Source: Streptomyces aquilus
Lineage (GTDB): Bacteria; Actinomycetota; Actinomycetes; Streptomycetales; Streptomycetaceae
Assembly (NCBI RefSeq): GCF_003955715.1
Contig: NZ_CP034463.1
Location: 2,480,001-2,544,000 of the forward strand
DNA length: 64,000 nucleotides
Reading direction: 5' to 3'
In this document: piece after piece, positions 56,800 through 64,000 of the stretch
Layout of the letters: every line of letters starts with the position of its first letter
Numbering within the stretch: the first letter of the stretch is position 1
The notes under the pieces: generated by a model
What the model was told of the DNA's origin: nothing
What the model saw: only the letters and a program-made list of their open reading frames with translations
The model's database searches: none
Made by a program: the position numbers and the translations under genes

Positions 56800-57795
56800 G
56801 TGCGTACCGAACGAAACCTCACCCGTCTGGACCGGGTGTTCGCCAGGCTGGACCGAGAGCCGGAACGACCGGCGCATCTCGACGTGCCGCGGATGTCCCG
56901 GCACCGGGTCGCGCTGCTCGCCGGAACCCTGCTGTTCTACCTGGCGATCGTGTGGCTCGTGGTGGACACGTCGTGGCTGGTCCGACTGGACTGGCAGGTC
57001 ATGTTCTTCCGGCCGTACCAGCAGTGGTCGGAGATCCACTGGTTCGTGGACTACTACGTGGTGCTCGGCCAGCGCGGCCCGACCGCGGTGATGGTCGCGG
57101 CCTGGCTGGGCTGGCGCTCCTGGCGGCAGCACACCCTGCGCCCGCTGCTCACCCTCGGCGCCTCGCTGCTCCTGCTGAACATCACGGTGGGCGCCGCCAA
57201 GATCGGCATGGGCCGCCTCGGACCGCACTACGCGACCACCATCGGGTCGAACGAGATGGGTCTGGGCGGCGATATATTTCCCAGCGGCCACACCGCGAAC
57301 GCGGTGGTGACCTGGGGAATCCTGGCCTATCTGGCCTCCACCCCGAGAGCCCGCAGATGGCTGTCCGCCGTCTCCGCGGTGACCTCGCTCGGCGTCGGCC
57401 TCGCCACCGTCTACCTCGGTACGCACTGGCTGAGCGACGTCATGCTCGGCTGGACCGCGGGTCTGCTGGTCCTGCTGGCCCTGCCCTGGTGCGAGCCCCT
57501 CATCACCCGCGCCGAGACCGCGATCTTCGACCTGCGCGACCGCTGGCGGGCCCGCCGCGCGCTCCCCACGGCCGTCAAGCCGGTCGAGGTCCCGGTGCCC
57601 CTCAAGCCGCGCACCGCGCCGCAGAGCGAGCCCGCGGCCCGCTCCGGCCGGGCGCCCGCCTATCTGGCGCCGGGCCCGCACACGACCCGCTCGGAGCGCA
57701 CCCCGGTCACCCCGGTCGGGCCGCGCCGGCCACCCCATCCCGACCGCGTCGCACGCGGCACAGCCTCGGCGGCCCGCCCCCTGACAGGCGGATAA
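56800..57795 (+). CDS. PAP2-family membrane phosphatase
   Basis: A 331-residue membrane protein with about six spans. The three phosphatase motifs are present: KIGMGRLGP (motif 1, degenerate for KxxxxxxRP), PSGHTANAV (motif 2, catalytic His) and SLGVGLATVYLGTHWLSDVM (motif 3, His and Asp). It probably dephosphorylates undecaprenyl pyrophosphate, phosphatidate or another lipid phosphate at the outer face. A basic, Pro-rich C-terminal tail of about 80 residues follows. GTG 56800 is chosen; the frame is open upstream to 56689 but that part looks non-coding. A terminator follows. Confidence 0.88.
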   Translation: MRTERNLTRLDRVFARLDREPERPAHLDVPRMSRHRVALLAGTLLFYLAIVWLVVDTSWLVRLDWQVMFFRPYQQWSEIHWFVDYYVVLGQRGPTAVMVAAWLGWRSWRQHTLRPLLTLGASLLLLNITVGAAKIGMGRLGPHYATTIGSNEMGLGGDIFPSGHTANAVVTWGILAYLASTPRARRWLSAVSAVTSLGVGLATVYLGTHWLSDVMLGWTAGLLVLLALPWCEPLITRAETAIFDLRDRWRARRALPTAVKPVEVPVPLKPRTAPQSEPAARSGRAPAYLAPGPHTTRSERTPVTPVGPRRPPHPDRVARGTASAARPLTGG

Positions 57796-57842
57796 GGCCA
57801 CCGGCGGACAGCGGGGACGGTACGCACACACCCACCCCGCAG

Positions 57843-57878
57843 CGACGGCCCCCACTCCTCACCGAGTGGGGGCCGTCG
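57843..57878. terminator. Bidirectional terminator after the PAP2 gene
   Basis: A perfect 15-bp stem (CGACGGCCCCCACTC and complement) with a six-base loop, between the convergent PAP2 and I78-type stops (57795 and 57887). Confidence 0.85.
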
Positions 57879-57886
57879 TCGTAGGG

Positions 57887-58102
57887 TCAGCCCTTCCAGG
57901 AGCGCGCCACGCGCCCGTCCTTCACCTCGAAGTTCAGGCGACCGCTGCGGTACTCCATCGTGATGATCGCTCCGGGCGGCAGCGAGCGGACCGTCGACCA
58001 GCCCTTCTCGCGCGCGAGCCGCTCGGCGCGGCCCTGCTCCAGACCTACATAGGCGTCCGGGTTGTCGTGGGGTTCGGCGGGCGGTGTCGGTATCGGTGCC
58101 AT
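57887..58102 (-). CDS. I78-type peptidase inhibitor-like small protein
   Basis: A 71-residue protein resembling the potato-inhibitor-I fold of family I78: a short helix (GLEQGRAERLAREKG) and a reactive-loop-like segment ending VRSLPPGAIITMEYRSGRLN, closing with FEVKDGRVARSWKG. No signal peptide is present, so it would stay in the cytosol, unlike most inhibitors of this fold that block secreted proteases. ATG 58102 has no strong ribosome site. The gene is convergent with the PAP2 gene and divergent from ctaD. Confidence 0.7.
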   Translation of the reverse strand: MAPIPTPPAEPHDNPDAYVGLEQGRAERLAREKGWSTVRSLPPGAIITMEYRSGRLNFEVKDGRVARSWKG

Positions 58103-58456
58103 ACGGCCACGCTAGGCTACTGATCCGGCTCCGGTCACGCTTCTGTCACAAGATCCCGACAGCCGTTTCCCCGGGTTCGCTTCACACGTACGAGCGGTTC
58201 CCTAGGCCTTCCGCGCGTAATCGAACGTAATTCCCGCGTGTCGCTGACGCTCCTCGAATAGCGAGACGGAAAGGTTCCGGGAGATGTACCTCCGGGGCCT
58301 TTCCATTCCGATTCGGCACGGGGCCGCGGAAGCTGACGCCACATAGGAAAACACGCTTCCCGCACAGAACCCACGCACGCCCCCTGTCGCGGTGCGCGGC
58401 GACGCGAGCATCATGACGGCTACCCGGGACGCGACGAGCGAAGGGGCGAGCGAGCG
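58103..58456. other. Gene-free region upstream of ctaD
   Basis: The region of 354 bases has no supported gene. It contains an imperfect inverted repeat (GGAAAGG at 58268-58274 and CCTTTCC at 58298-58304, with partial pairing inside), a T-rich start region and AAGGGGCGAGCGAGCG before the ctaD ATG. The ctaD promoter and a long 5' leader are expected here. Confidence 0.4.
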
Positions 58457-60148
58457 ATGGGTACCGAGACCGTGCAGACGACGGTGCGACCCGTGCGGAG
58501 CAGGAACCACGGCCGGGTCGTCGTCGACTGGCTGACCACCACCGACCACAAGAAGATCGGGCATCTCTACCTGATCACGTCGTTCGTGTTCTTCCTGGCC
58601 GGCGGCGTCATGGCGCTGCTGATGCGCGCCGAACTCGCCCGGCCGGGGCTTCAGCTCCTCGACAACGAGCAGTTCAACCAGCTGTTCACGATGCACGGCA
58701 CGATCATGCTGCTGCTGTTCGCGACGCCGAGTTTCGCGGGCTTCGCCAACGAGCTGATGCCGCTTCAGATCGGCGCGCCGGACGTGGCCTTCCCCCGGCT
58801 GAACATGCTGTCGTACTGGTTCTTCCTGTTCGGCGGGCTCATCGTGATGGGCTCGCTGCTGGTGCCGTCCGGGCCGGCCGCCTTCGGCTGGTTCGCCTAC
58901 GCGCCGCTCAACAGCATGGAACGCTCGCCGGGCGTCGGCCCCGACCTGTGGATCATGGGGCTCGCGCTGGCCGGCTTCGGCACGATCCTCGGCGCGGTCA
59001 ACTTCATCACCACGATCATCGGGATGCGCGCGCCCGGCATGACGATGTTCCGGATGCCGATCTTCACCTGGAACACGCTGTTCACGTCGATCCTGATCCT
59101 GATGGCGTTCCCGGTGCTGGCGGCGGCGCTGCTGGTGCTGGAGGCGGATCGCCGGTTCGGCTCGCAGGTGTTCGCGTCGGCCAACGGCGGGGCGCTGCTG
59201 TGGCAGCACCTGTTCTGGTTCTTCGGGCATCCCGAGGTCTACATCATCGCGCTGCCGTTCTTCGGGATCATCACGGAGATCCTGCCGGTCTTCAGCCGCA
59301 AGCCGCTGTTCGGCTATCTGACGCTGGTCGGCGCGACGATGGCGATCACCGGTCTGTCGATCGTGGTGTGGGCGCACCACATGTTCGTCACCGGCGCGGT
59401 GCTGCTGCCGTTCTTCTCGTTCATGACGTTCCTCATCGCCGTGCCGACGGGAGTGAAGTTCTTCAACTGGATCGGCACCATGATGAAGGGTTCGCTGTCC
59501 TTCGAGACGCCGATGCTGTGGGCCTGCGGCTTCCTGGTGACGTTCCTGTTCGGCGGTCTGACCGGGGTGATCCTGGCGTCGCCGCCGCTGGACTTCCACG
59601 TCTCCGACTCGTACTTCGTCGTCGCCCACTTCCATTACGTCGTGTTCGGCACGGTCGTCTTCGCGATCTTCGGCGGCTTCTACTTCTGGTGGCCCAAGTT
59701 CACCGGCAAGATGCTCGACGAGCGCCTCGGAAAGATCCAGTTCTGGACGCTGTTCGTCGGTTTCCACACCACGTTCCTGGTGCAGCACTGGCTGGGCGCG
59801 GAGGGCATGCCGCGCCGGTACGCCGACTATCTCGCCGCCGACGGGTTCACCGCCCTCAACACGATCTCGACGATCGGCGCGTTCCTGCTCGGCATCTCGA
59901 CGCTGCCGTTCCTCTACAACGTGTGGAAGACCGCCAAGTACGGCGAGAAGGTCGACACCGACGACCCCTGGGGCTACGGCCGTTCGCTGGAGTGGGCGAC
60001 GGCCTGCCCGCCCCCGCGGCACAACTTCACGACGCTGCCGCGGATCCGCTCCGAGTCCCCGGCGTTCGATCTGCACCACCCGGAGTACGCGGCGCTGGCT
60101 CCGCAGCCCGAGCCAGAGAGCGAGCAAGCCGGCCGTGAGCCGTCCTGA
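58457..60148 (+). CDS. ctaD: Cytochrome c oxidase subunit I (aa3-type)
   Basis: A 563-residue haem-copper oxidase subunit. The low-spin haem His is in [13 protein letters not shown], the Cu-B His and Tyr in [15 protein letters not shown], the two further Cu-B His in [11 protein letters not shown], and the haem a3/low-spin His in [12 protein letters not shown]. The proton-channel segment [14 protein letters not shown] is also present. It reduces O2 at the membrane with subunits II and III, whose genes are not adjacent; this is a stand-alone, probably second, ctaD. Its last 122 bases overlap the 3' end of the convergent WYL regulator. ATG 58457 follows GGGGCGAGCGAGCG. Confidence 0.94.
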   Translation: MGTETVQTTVRPVRSRNHGRVVVDWLTTTDHKKIGHLYLITSFVFFLAGGVMALLMRAELARPGLQLLDNEQFNQLFTMHGTIMLLLFATPSFAGFANELMPLQIGAPDVAFPRLNMLSYWFFLFGGLIVMGSLLVPSGPAAFGWFAYAPLNSMERSPGVGPDLWIMGLALAGFGTILGAVNFITTIIGMRAPGMTMFRMPIFTWNTLFTSILILMAFPVLAAALLVLEADRRFGSQVFASANGGALLWQHLFWFFGHPEVYIIALPFFGIITEILPVFSRKPLFGYLTLVGATMAITGLSIVVWAHHMFVTGAVLLPFFSFMTFLIAVPTGVKFFNWIGTMMKGSLSFETPMLWACGFLVTFLFGGLTGVILASPPLDFHVSDSYFVVAHFHYVVFGTVVFAIFGGFYFWWPKFTGKMLDERLGKIQFWTLFVGFHTTFLVQHWLGAEGMPRRYADYLAADGFTALNTISTIGAFLLGISTLPFLYNVWKTAKYGEKVDTDDPWGYGRSLEWATACPPPRHNFTTLPRIRSESPAFDLHHPEYAALAPQPEPESEQAGREPS

Positions 60149-61067
60149 TCGCCTCGGTCAGCTCGGCGGGCTCCAGCACCTCGAACTCGAAGCCGGTCAT
60201 CATCACGTGAATGACCATCACGTCGAGGCTCGCGGCCCCGGTGCGCAGGATGCAGGCGTCGGGCCCGTCCGCCTCCAGCTGCCCCGCGCTCGGTGAGATC
60301 CGCTCGGCGGCCTCCTCGACCGGTACCAGCAGCCGGACGACGGCATGGGCGGCGTACGCGCGCGTGGAGACGCCTCGGGAGACGTACGCGGCGAGGTCCT
60401 CGGCGGGCGGGGTGCGCGGGGCGAAGCGGGGGCCGTGCGGCGGCTTGGGCGTGATGCGGTCGACGCGGAAGGTCCGCCAGTCGTCGCGGTCGAGGTCCCA
60501 GGCGACCAGGTACCAGCGGCGCTCGGTGCACACCAGGCGGTGCGGTTCGACGGTACGACGGGTCGGCGTGCCGCCGTGGTCGCTGTACTCGAAGCGCAGC
60601 CGCTCGGCGTCCCGGCACAGGTGGGCGAGCTCGGTCAGCACGGCCGGGTCGACGGCGGACGGCTGGGGGCCGCGGAGCATCGGCACGGTGAAGGCGTTGA
60701 GGGCGCCCACCCGGCGGCGCAGCCGGTTCGGCAGGACCTGCTCCAGCTTGGCGAGGGCACGGACGGAGGTCTCGCCGATGCCCTCGATGCCCTGCCCGGC
60801 GGCCGTGCGCAGACCGACGGCCACGGCGACGGCCTCGTCGTCGTCAAGGAGCAGCGGCGGCAGCTCGGCGCCCGCGCCCAGTTGGTAGCCGCCGCCGGTG
60901 CCGGGGCTGGCGTTGACGGGATAGCCCAGCTCACGCAGCCGGTCGACGTCCCGGCGCACGGTGCGCGGGGTGACGCCGAGGCGGTCGGCGAGATCGGCGC
61001 CGGACCATTCGCGGTGGGCCTGGAGGAGCGAGAGCAGGCGCAGGAGTCGTGCCGAGGTCTCCAACAT
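60027..61067 (-). CDS. WYL-domain transcriptional regulator (DeoR/YafY type)
   Basis: A 346-residue regulator. The N-terminal helix-turn-helix is seen in [20 protein letters not shown] and [20 protein letters not shown], followed by a wing with [13 protein letters not shown]. The middle carries the WYL domain ([20 protein letters not shown]) that in relatives senses nucleic acid or small ligands, then the WCX C-terminal part. Its stop lies 122 bases inside the convergent ctaD 3' end. The C-terminus is Arg/Pro-rich. The target gene is not evident; the adjacent small gene is on the same strand. Confidence 0.9.
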   Translation of the reverse strand: MLETSARLLRLLSLLQAHREWSGADLADRLGVTPRTVRRDVDRLRELGYPVNASPGTGGGYQLGAGAELPPLLLDDDEAVAVAVGLRTAAGQGIEGIGETSVRALAKLEQVLPNRLRRRVGALNAFTVPMLRGPQPSAVDPAVLTELAHLCRDAERLRFEYSDHGGTPTRRTVEPHRLVCTERRWYLVAWDLDRDDWRTFRVDRITPKPPHGPRFAPRTPPAEDLAAYVSRGVSTRAYAAHAVVRLLVPVEEAAERISPSAGQLEADGPDACILRTGAASLDVMVIHVMMTGFEFEVLEPAELTEAIRTAHGRLARSLARAAEPAPRTPGGADRTPGTRSGSAAAS

Positions 61068-61116
61068 GGGGCCGAGTCTGCCAGCGATCGCGGACAGCCA
61101 CTGTCCGCAATGCCTT

Positions 61117-61473
61117 CTACCGGCCGCAGCGCAGGCTGAGGTTGCCGTGCCGGGTCTCGTACGGCACCCGGCCGTCGGCGGCCCGCAGGTCCATCAGGCC
61201 GGGCATCAGGCGCCGCTCGTCGTCGTCCACGCGCGCGTAGGCGTCCCAGCAGCCCACCGGCAGTCCGACGCTGCTCGGCAGGGCCGCGCGCAGTCTGCCG
61301 TCGGCGGCCGGGGTCAGCGGCAGGAACACCTCCTCGTGCCCGTCGCGTCGGCGCAGCACGAGATGAGCGGCGCCGCCCCCTCCGTCCACCGTGACGTCGA
61401 AGGTCAGCCCGCCCGCGGAGTCGGCGATGCAGTCGGCCCGCAGGGGCGCCGTCGGCCGAGCCAACGTTGTCAT
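61117..61473 (-). CDS. Conserved small protein of unknown function
   Basis: A 118-residue protein with a regular beta-strand pattern: GGLTFDVTVDGGGGAAHLVL, GHEEVFLPLTPAADGRLRAA and GCWDAYARVDDDERRLMPGL, ending GNLSLRCGR. The alternating hydrophobic residues suggest a small beta-sandwich or barrel. Two Cys are present but there is no signal peptide or membrane helix. I do not recognise the family with confidence. It lies 49 bases before the WYL regulator gene on the same strand and 88 bases after the lipoprotein gene, so it may belong to either unit. Confidence 0.6.
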   Translation of the reverse strand: MTTLARPTAPLRADCIADSAGGLTFDVTVDGGGGAAHLVLRRRDGHEEVFLPLTPAADGRLRAALPSSVGLPVGCWDAYARVDDDERRLMPGLMDLRAADGRVPYETRHGNLSLRCGR

Positions 61474-61561
61474 GCGGTACGGATCCTTCCTCGGCTGTGC
61501 TGCCTGGTTAGACCCGCGACTTTGCCCATTGGTTGCCTTGCTGTCGAGGCTTTTGGTGGCC

Positions 61562-62863
61562 TTACTGCCGGTAGGGAAGCTGCGGCACGTCGAAGCAGGT
61601 GTCGTTCATGTCCCCCTGCGAGACCCACCCCTTCCCGTCCTGCCAGCGGGCCACGGAGAGGCAGGTCCGGCGGGTCTGCGGCGGCGCGGCCAGCCGTTCG
61701 AAGCGGACCGGGAGCAGCAGTCCGTCTGCCGTGTAGTCCTCGCTGTGGTTCATGCGGTCGTCGACGCACGCGCGCGTGACGCCGCTTCCGGCCTCCGCAC
61801 ACGCCTTGGCGGCGTCCGTGAACCACATCGCCGCCGCCCAGCCCTCCAGCTGCCACTGCGAGTGGGTTTCCAGGCCCTTGGTGGCGTCCCGGAACTCCCG
61901 TACGGCCGCCTGGCCGGTGTCCTCGTGGTTCCGGCTGGAACCGGTGGCCCACAGGGCGTTGCGGCAGCGCGGGGAGTCCCTGTAGTCGGCGGGGACGGTG
62001 GAGGTCCAGTTCTGCACGTTGGTGACCTTGGCGGTGACCTGGACGCCGGCGTCGTCCATCGCCTTGCACAGCTGGGCGTTGCCATGCGTGTCGACGGCGT
62101 CGAACACGAGGTCGACGCCCCGGTCCTTCAGGTCGGCCGCGACGGCACGGAAGTTGGGCAGCGCGAAGTCGACCTGCTCGTTGACCACCTCGTACCCCTC
62201 GGCCTTCAACCCCTGGACGACGAGCCGGGCGTAGGCGGCGGAGGCGGCCTGGTTGTACGAGACGACGGCGGCCGTACGGGCCCCCTGCTCGCGTTTGAAG
62301 TACCGGTAGACCTCGGTGCCGCCGTACTGCCGCCCGTCCCAGCCGGTGGTGCCGTCGCGGGGCGCGAGGCTGCCGTAGATGCCGTAGAGGTGCGGCCAGG
62401 TGTCGTAGGCGTTCCCGATGGGCTGGCCGCCGATGTCGGGCACGCGCGCGTGGGAGACGCGGGAGGCGCCCGCGTAGTCGAGGGACGTGGTGGCGACGAG
62501 GGCGACGACCTTGTCCTCGTCGATCAGCCGGTGGACGCAGGTGTTGTTGCCGACGCCGCTGCCGCCGTCGTCGCACTCCCGCACCTCGACCGGACGTCCG
62601 TCGATGCCCCCGCGCGCGTTGAGACGGTCGAAGTAGGCCTTGGCGCCGTCGCGGGGGCCGGTGAAGGTGTCGCCGCCGACCGGGCTGGTGGCGCTGCTGA
62701 CGATGCCCACGCGGATCGGGGTCGCCTCCCGGGCCGGGGTGGTCCGGTCGCCGCGGTGCTCGAAGTCGCTCTCCGGGAGCCTGCTGCCGCACGCCGCCGT
62801 CAGGGCGAGCAGCAGCACCGCGGCCGCGGCCTCAGCAGCCCGGCAGGGCCGACGCCGACGCAT
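61562..62863 (-). CDS. Type 1 periplasmic-binding-protein-like lipoprotein (branched-chain amino-acid ABC type)
   Basis: A 433-residue extracytoplasmic lipoprotein. The signal ends in lipobox LTAAC. The mature part has the two-lobed Peripla_BP_6 layout: IRVGIVSSATSPVGGDTFTG, GAKAYFDRLNARGGIDGRPV, ECDDGGSGVGNNTC, LVATTSLDYAGASRVS and AAVVSYNQAASAAYARLVVQ. This family binds amino acids, amides or urea, usually for a Liv-type transporter, but no permease or ATPase gene adjoins. It may therefore serve a distant transporter or act as a receptor. Its start overlaps the end of the upstream lipoprotein gene by 32 bases. Confidence 0.87.
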   Translation of the reverse strand: MRRRRPCRAAEAAAAVLLLALTAACGSRLPESDFEHRGDRTTPAREATPIRVGIVSSATSPVGGDTFTGPRDGAKAYFDRLNARGGIDGRPVEVRECDDGGSGVGNNTCVHRLIDEDKVVALVATTSLDYAGASRVSHARVPDIGGQPIGNAYDTWPHLYGIYGSLAPRDGTTGWDGRQYGGTEVYRYFKREQGARTAAVVSYNQAASAAYARLVVQGLKAEGYEVVNEQVDFALPNFRAVAADLKDRGVDLVFDAVDTHGNAQLCKAMDDAGVQVTAKVTNVQNWTSTVPADYRDSPRCRNALWATGSSRNHEDTGQAAVREFRDATKGLETHSQWQLEGWAAAMWFTDAAKACAEAGSGVTRACVDDRMNHSEDYTADGLLLPVRFERLAAPPQTRRTCLSVARWQDGKGWVSQGDMNDTCFDVPQLPYRQ

Positions 62864-63383
62864 TCCCGCTCAACTGGACCAGCGCGCACAGCGTCGTGAC
62901 GGACACCTTCCAGGTGCCGTCCTGCTCGACCGCCTTCCCCGAGGCGTCCGGCAGGGCGGTGGCGCCGTTCAGGAGGAGGGTGTACGTCACGGTCGCGTCG
63001 GTCGGCGAGGTGAACTGGACCTTGGTGACCTGGGCCTTCACCTGGCCGCCCCGGTCGTCGCCGCTGAAGGCCGCAAGCACCGGGCCCATCTTGTCGCCGT
63101 TCTCCAGGACGGCCTGCTTGTCCTTGGTGGACGTCTTGGGGTCGAAGAACTTCTGCCAGTTCCGCTTGACCTCCTTCTCGGCCGTCGCCTTGTCGGCCGG
63201 CCCGCTCACGGAGGGACTGGCGGGCGCGCTCGTCGTCGTCTCCGGGGTCGGGGTGGGCGGCGGGCTCTCGCTGCCGCCTCCGCTGTCATCACTACAGGCC
63301 GTGAGGGACGCGGCGAGGACGAACACCACCGCCACCAGCCCTCGGCTGCCGTTCCCCCATGTGCGGTCGCTCCCGAGAACCAT
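62832..63383 (-). CDS. Secreted lipoprotein, MTB12-like C-terminal domain
   Basis: A 183-residue protein. ATG 63383 leads a short basic start, a hydrophobic segment (GLVAVVFVLAASL) and the lipobox cysteine in LTACSDDS. A Pro/Thr/Ser-rich linker follows, then a domain of about 110 residues with KATAEKEVKRNWQKFFDPKT and KMGPVLAAFSGDDRG, like the low-molecular-weight antigen MTB12/NTF2-type domain of actinobacterial lipoproteins. Its 3' end overlaps the next lipoprotein gene by 32 bases, so the two are co-expressed. The molecular role is unknown. Confidence 0.75.
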   Translation of the reverse strand: MVLGSDRTWGNGSRGLVAVVFVLAASLTACSDDSGGGSESPPPTPTPETTTSAPASPSVSGPADKATAEKEVKRNWQKFFDPKTSTKDKQAVLENGDKMGPVLAAFSGDDRGGQVKAQVTKVQFTSPTDATVTYTLLLNGATALPDASGKAVEQDGTWKVSVTTLCALVQLSGNASASALPGC

Positions 63384-63491
63384 CTGGCTCACCACCGGGT
63401 GTCGGTCCGGGCCATGTGCGCCCGGTGCTTTCAGGGTCAGCTTCCAGAGTGCATAGTGCAAAAGATTGGCTTACATGGACAGGCACGCGAC

Positions 63492-63974
63492 ATGTGGGAG
63501 CCGGAGATGCGGACAGCCCGACTGCGGACCGTGCACCCCGCCCAGAGGGCCGGCTGGGCCGCGCTCGCCGCGGGCGCGGTGCTGTGCGTCCTCGGCTGGT
63601 ACGGCGTCTCCGGCGAGCGGTTCGCCGAACGCCAGCTCCCCTACCTGGCCTCCTGCACGGTTCCCGGCGCCGCGCTGATCGTCGCGGCCGCGGTCCTGCT
63701 GACGCACGGCCGGGACACGATCGCCGCCGCGCGCGTGGAGGAGCTGTACGGCCTCCTGGTGGCCGCCGAGCCGGAGACTCCCCAGGAGCCGGCGACGGCT
63801 CCCCTCGCGATCAGCGGGGACCTGCTGATGGTGCCGGGCGGCACGCTGTGGCACCGCGCGGACTGCCCGCTGGTGGCCGGGAAGGTGGAGGCCGTGCCGG
63901 TGGACGCGAAGCTGGTGGCGAGCGGCGAGCTGGGTGCCTGCCCCATCTGCGAGCCCGCCGAAGAGACCGACTGA
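63492..63974 (+). CDS. Two-span membrane protein with His-Cys-type zinc-like motif
   Basis: A 160-residue protein; ATG 63507 after GGGAG is an equally good start (155 residues). Two spans (AALAAGAVLCVLGWYGV and VPGAALIVAAAVLLTHG) are followed by a cytoplasmic domain with WHRADCPLVAGK and a final LGACPICEP. The arrangement His-x3-Cys and later Cys-x2-Cys could bind one metal ion. No homologous family with known function is recognised. It is divergent from the two lipoprotein genes. Confidence 0.65.
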   Translation: MWEPEMRTARLRTVHPAQRAGWAALAAGAVLCVLGWYGVSGERFAERQLPYLASCTVPGAALIVAAAVLLTHGRDTIAAARVEELYGLLVAAEPETPQEPATAPLAISGDLLMVPGGTLWHRADCPLVAGKVEAVPVDAKLVASGELGACPICEPAEETD

Positions 63975-64000
63975 AGCCCCGCGGCCGATGTCGTCCCTCA

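Noticed and set aside
58268..58304. Imperfect inverted repeat upstream of ctaD considered as a riboswitch or terminator
   Set aside because: The stem has internal mismatches, there is no T-run and no known riboswitch core; it is recorded only within the gap description.
1..64000. Search for tRNA, rRNA, IS elements, prophage genes and integrase sites
   Set aside because: No cloverleaf-like gene, transposase, integrase or phage structural gene was recognised on either strand; a tRNAscan and ISfinder search would be decisive.

Overview
The window is high-G+C actinobacterial DNA and almost certainly chromosomal Streptomyces. The evidence is strong third-position GC bias, GTG/TTG starts with GGAGG sites, GTGA/ATGA start-stop overlaps, a complete conservon (sensor, roadblock, DUF742, GTPase), a SepF-like protein, streptogrisin-type proteases, a wall-anchored LPMO with a sortase-E-type LAETG motif, and a dnaE2/imuB-like mutagenesis cassette. 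The gene order (GDSL lipase, LPMO plus lipase, Y-family protein plus dnaE2, SepF-like gene, acyl-CoA dehydrogenase) fits my recollection of the S. coelicolor SCO1725-SCO1750 interval. That is memory, not a search. No rRNA, tRNA, IS element, prophage or CRISPR array was recognised.

Layout. 1-2.4 kb: TetR regulator (cut by the window edge) divergent from a DrrAB-like ABC exporter, with two near-identical operators. 2.5-9.1 kb: small basic protein, RskA-type anti-sigma and SigK-type ECF sigma, divergent from a DUF4331 / TPR / NicO-type metal transporter operon. 9.2-13.1 kb: Ser/Thr kinase, GDSL lipase, secreted subtilisin. 13.3-23.1 kb: surface-polysaccharide locus (membrane protein, CelD-like acetyltransferase, two GT2 enzymes, NodB deacetylase, a 1282-residue flippase plus polytopic-domain fusion, anchored GH39-like hydrolase). 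23.2-28.3 kb: AAA ATPase, DUF72, GntR, GNATs, DUF402, methyltransferase and a 44-residue protein. 28.5-31.5 kb: wall-anchored LPMO, lipase, MarR/cupin pair with two operators. 31.5-37.1 kb: imuB-like/dnaE2 operon with SOS-type boxes, divergent from a YhgE-like membrane protein. 37.2-40.4 kb: two streptogrisin-family proteases flanking a slipin.

40.6-46.3 kb: a flavin monooxygenase operon that looks like a remodelled organosulfur or amino-acid uptake locus. Two ABC-transporter genes appear to survive only as short N-terminal stubs overlapping the next start codon. A cysteine-type leader peptide with a terminator stands alone on the other strand, and one monooxygenase carries a palindromic repeat in frame. 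46.3-53.3 kb: conservon, DUF5685 protein with an extreme cysteine-rich tail, SepF-like gene, acyl-CoA dehydrogenase. 53.4-64 kb: MFS exporter, PIG-V-like mannosyltransferase, PAP2 phosphatase, I78-type inhibitor, stand-alone ctaD, WYL regulator, two lipoproteins and small conserved proteins.

Together the genes describe cell-envelope and secreted functions (polysaccharide, proteases, lipases, LPMO, cell division) with stress-type regulation. The most unusual places are the remodelled sulfur-type locus, the polysaccharide locus with its fusion protein, and the conservon / Cys-rich protein / SepF-like neighbourhood.
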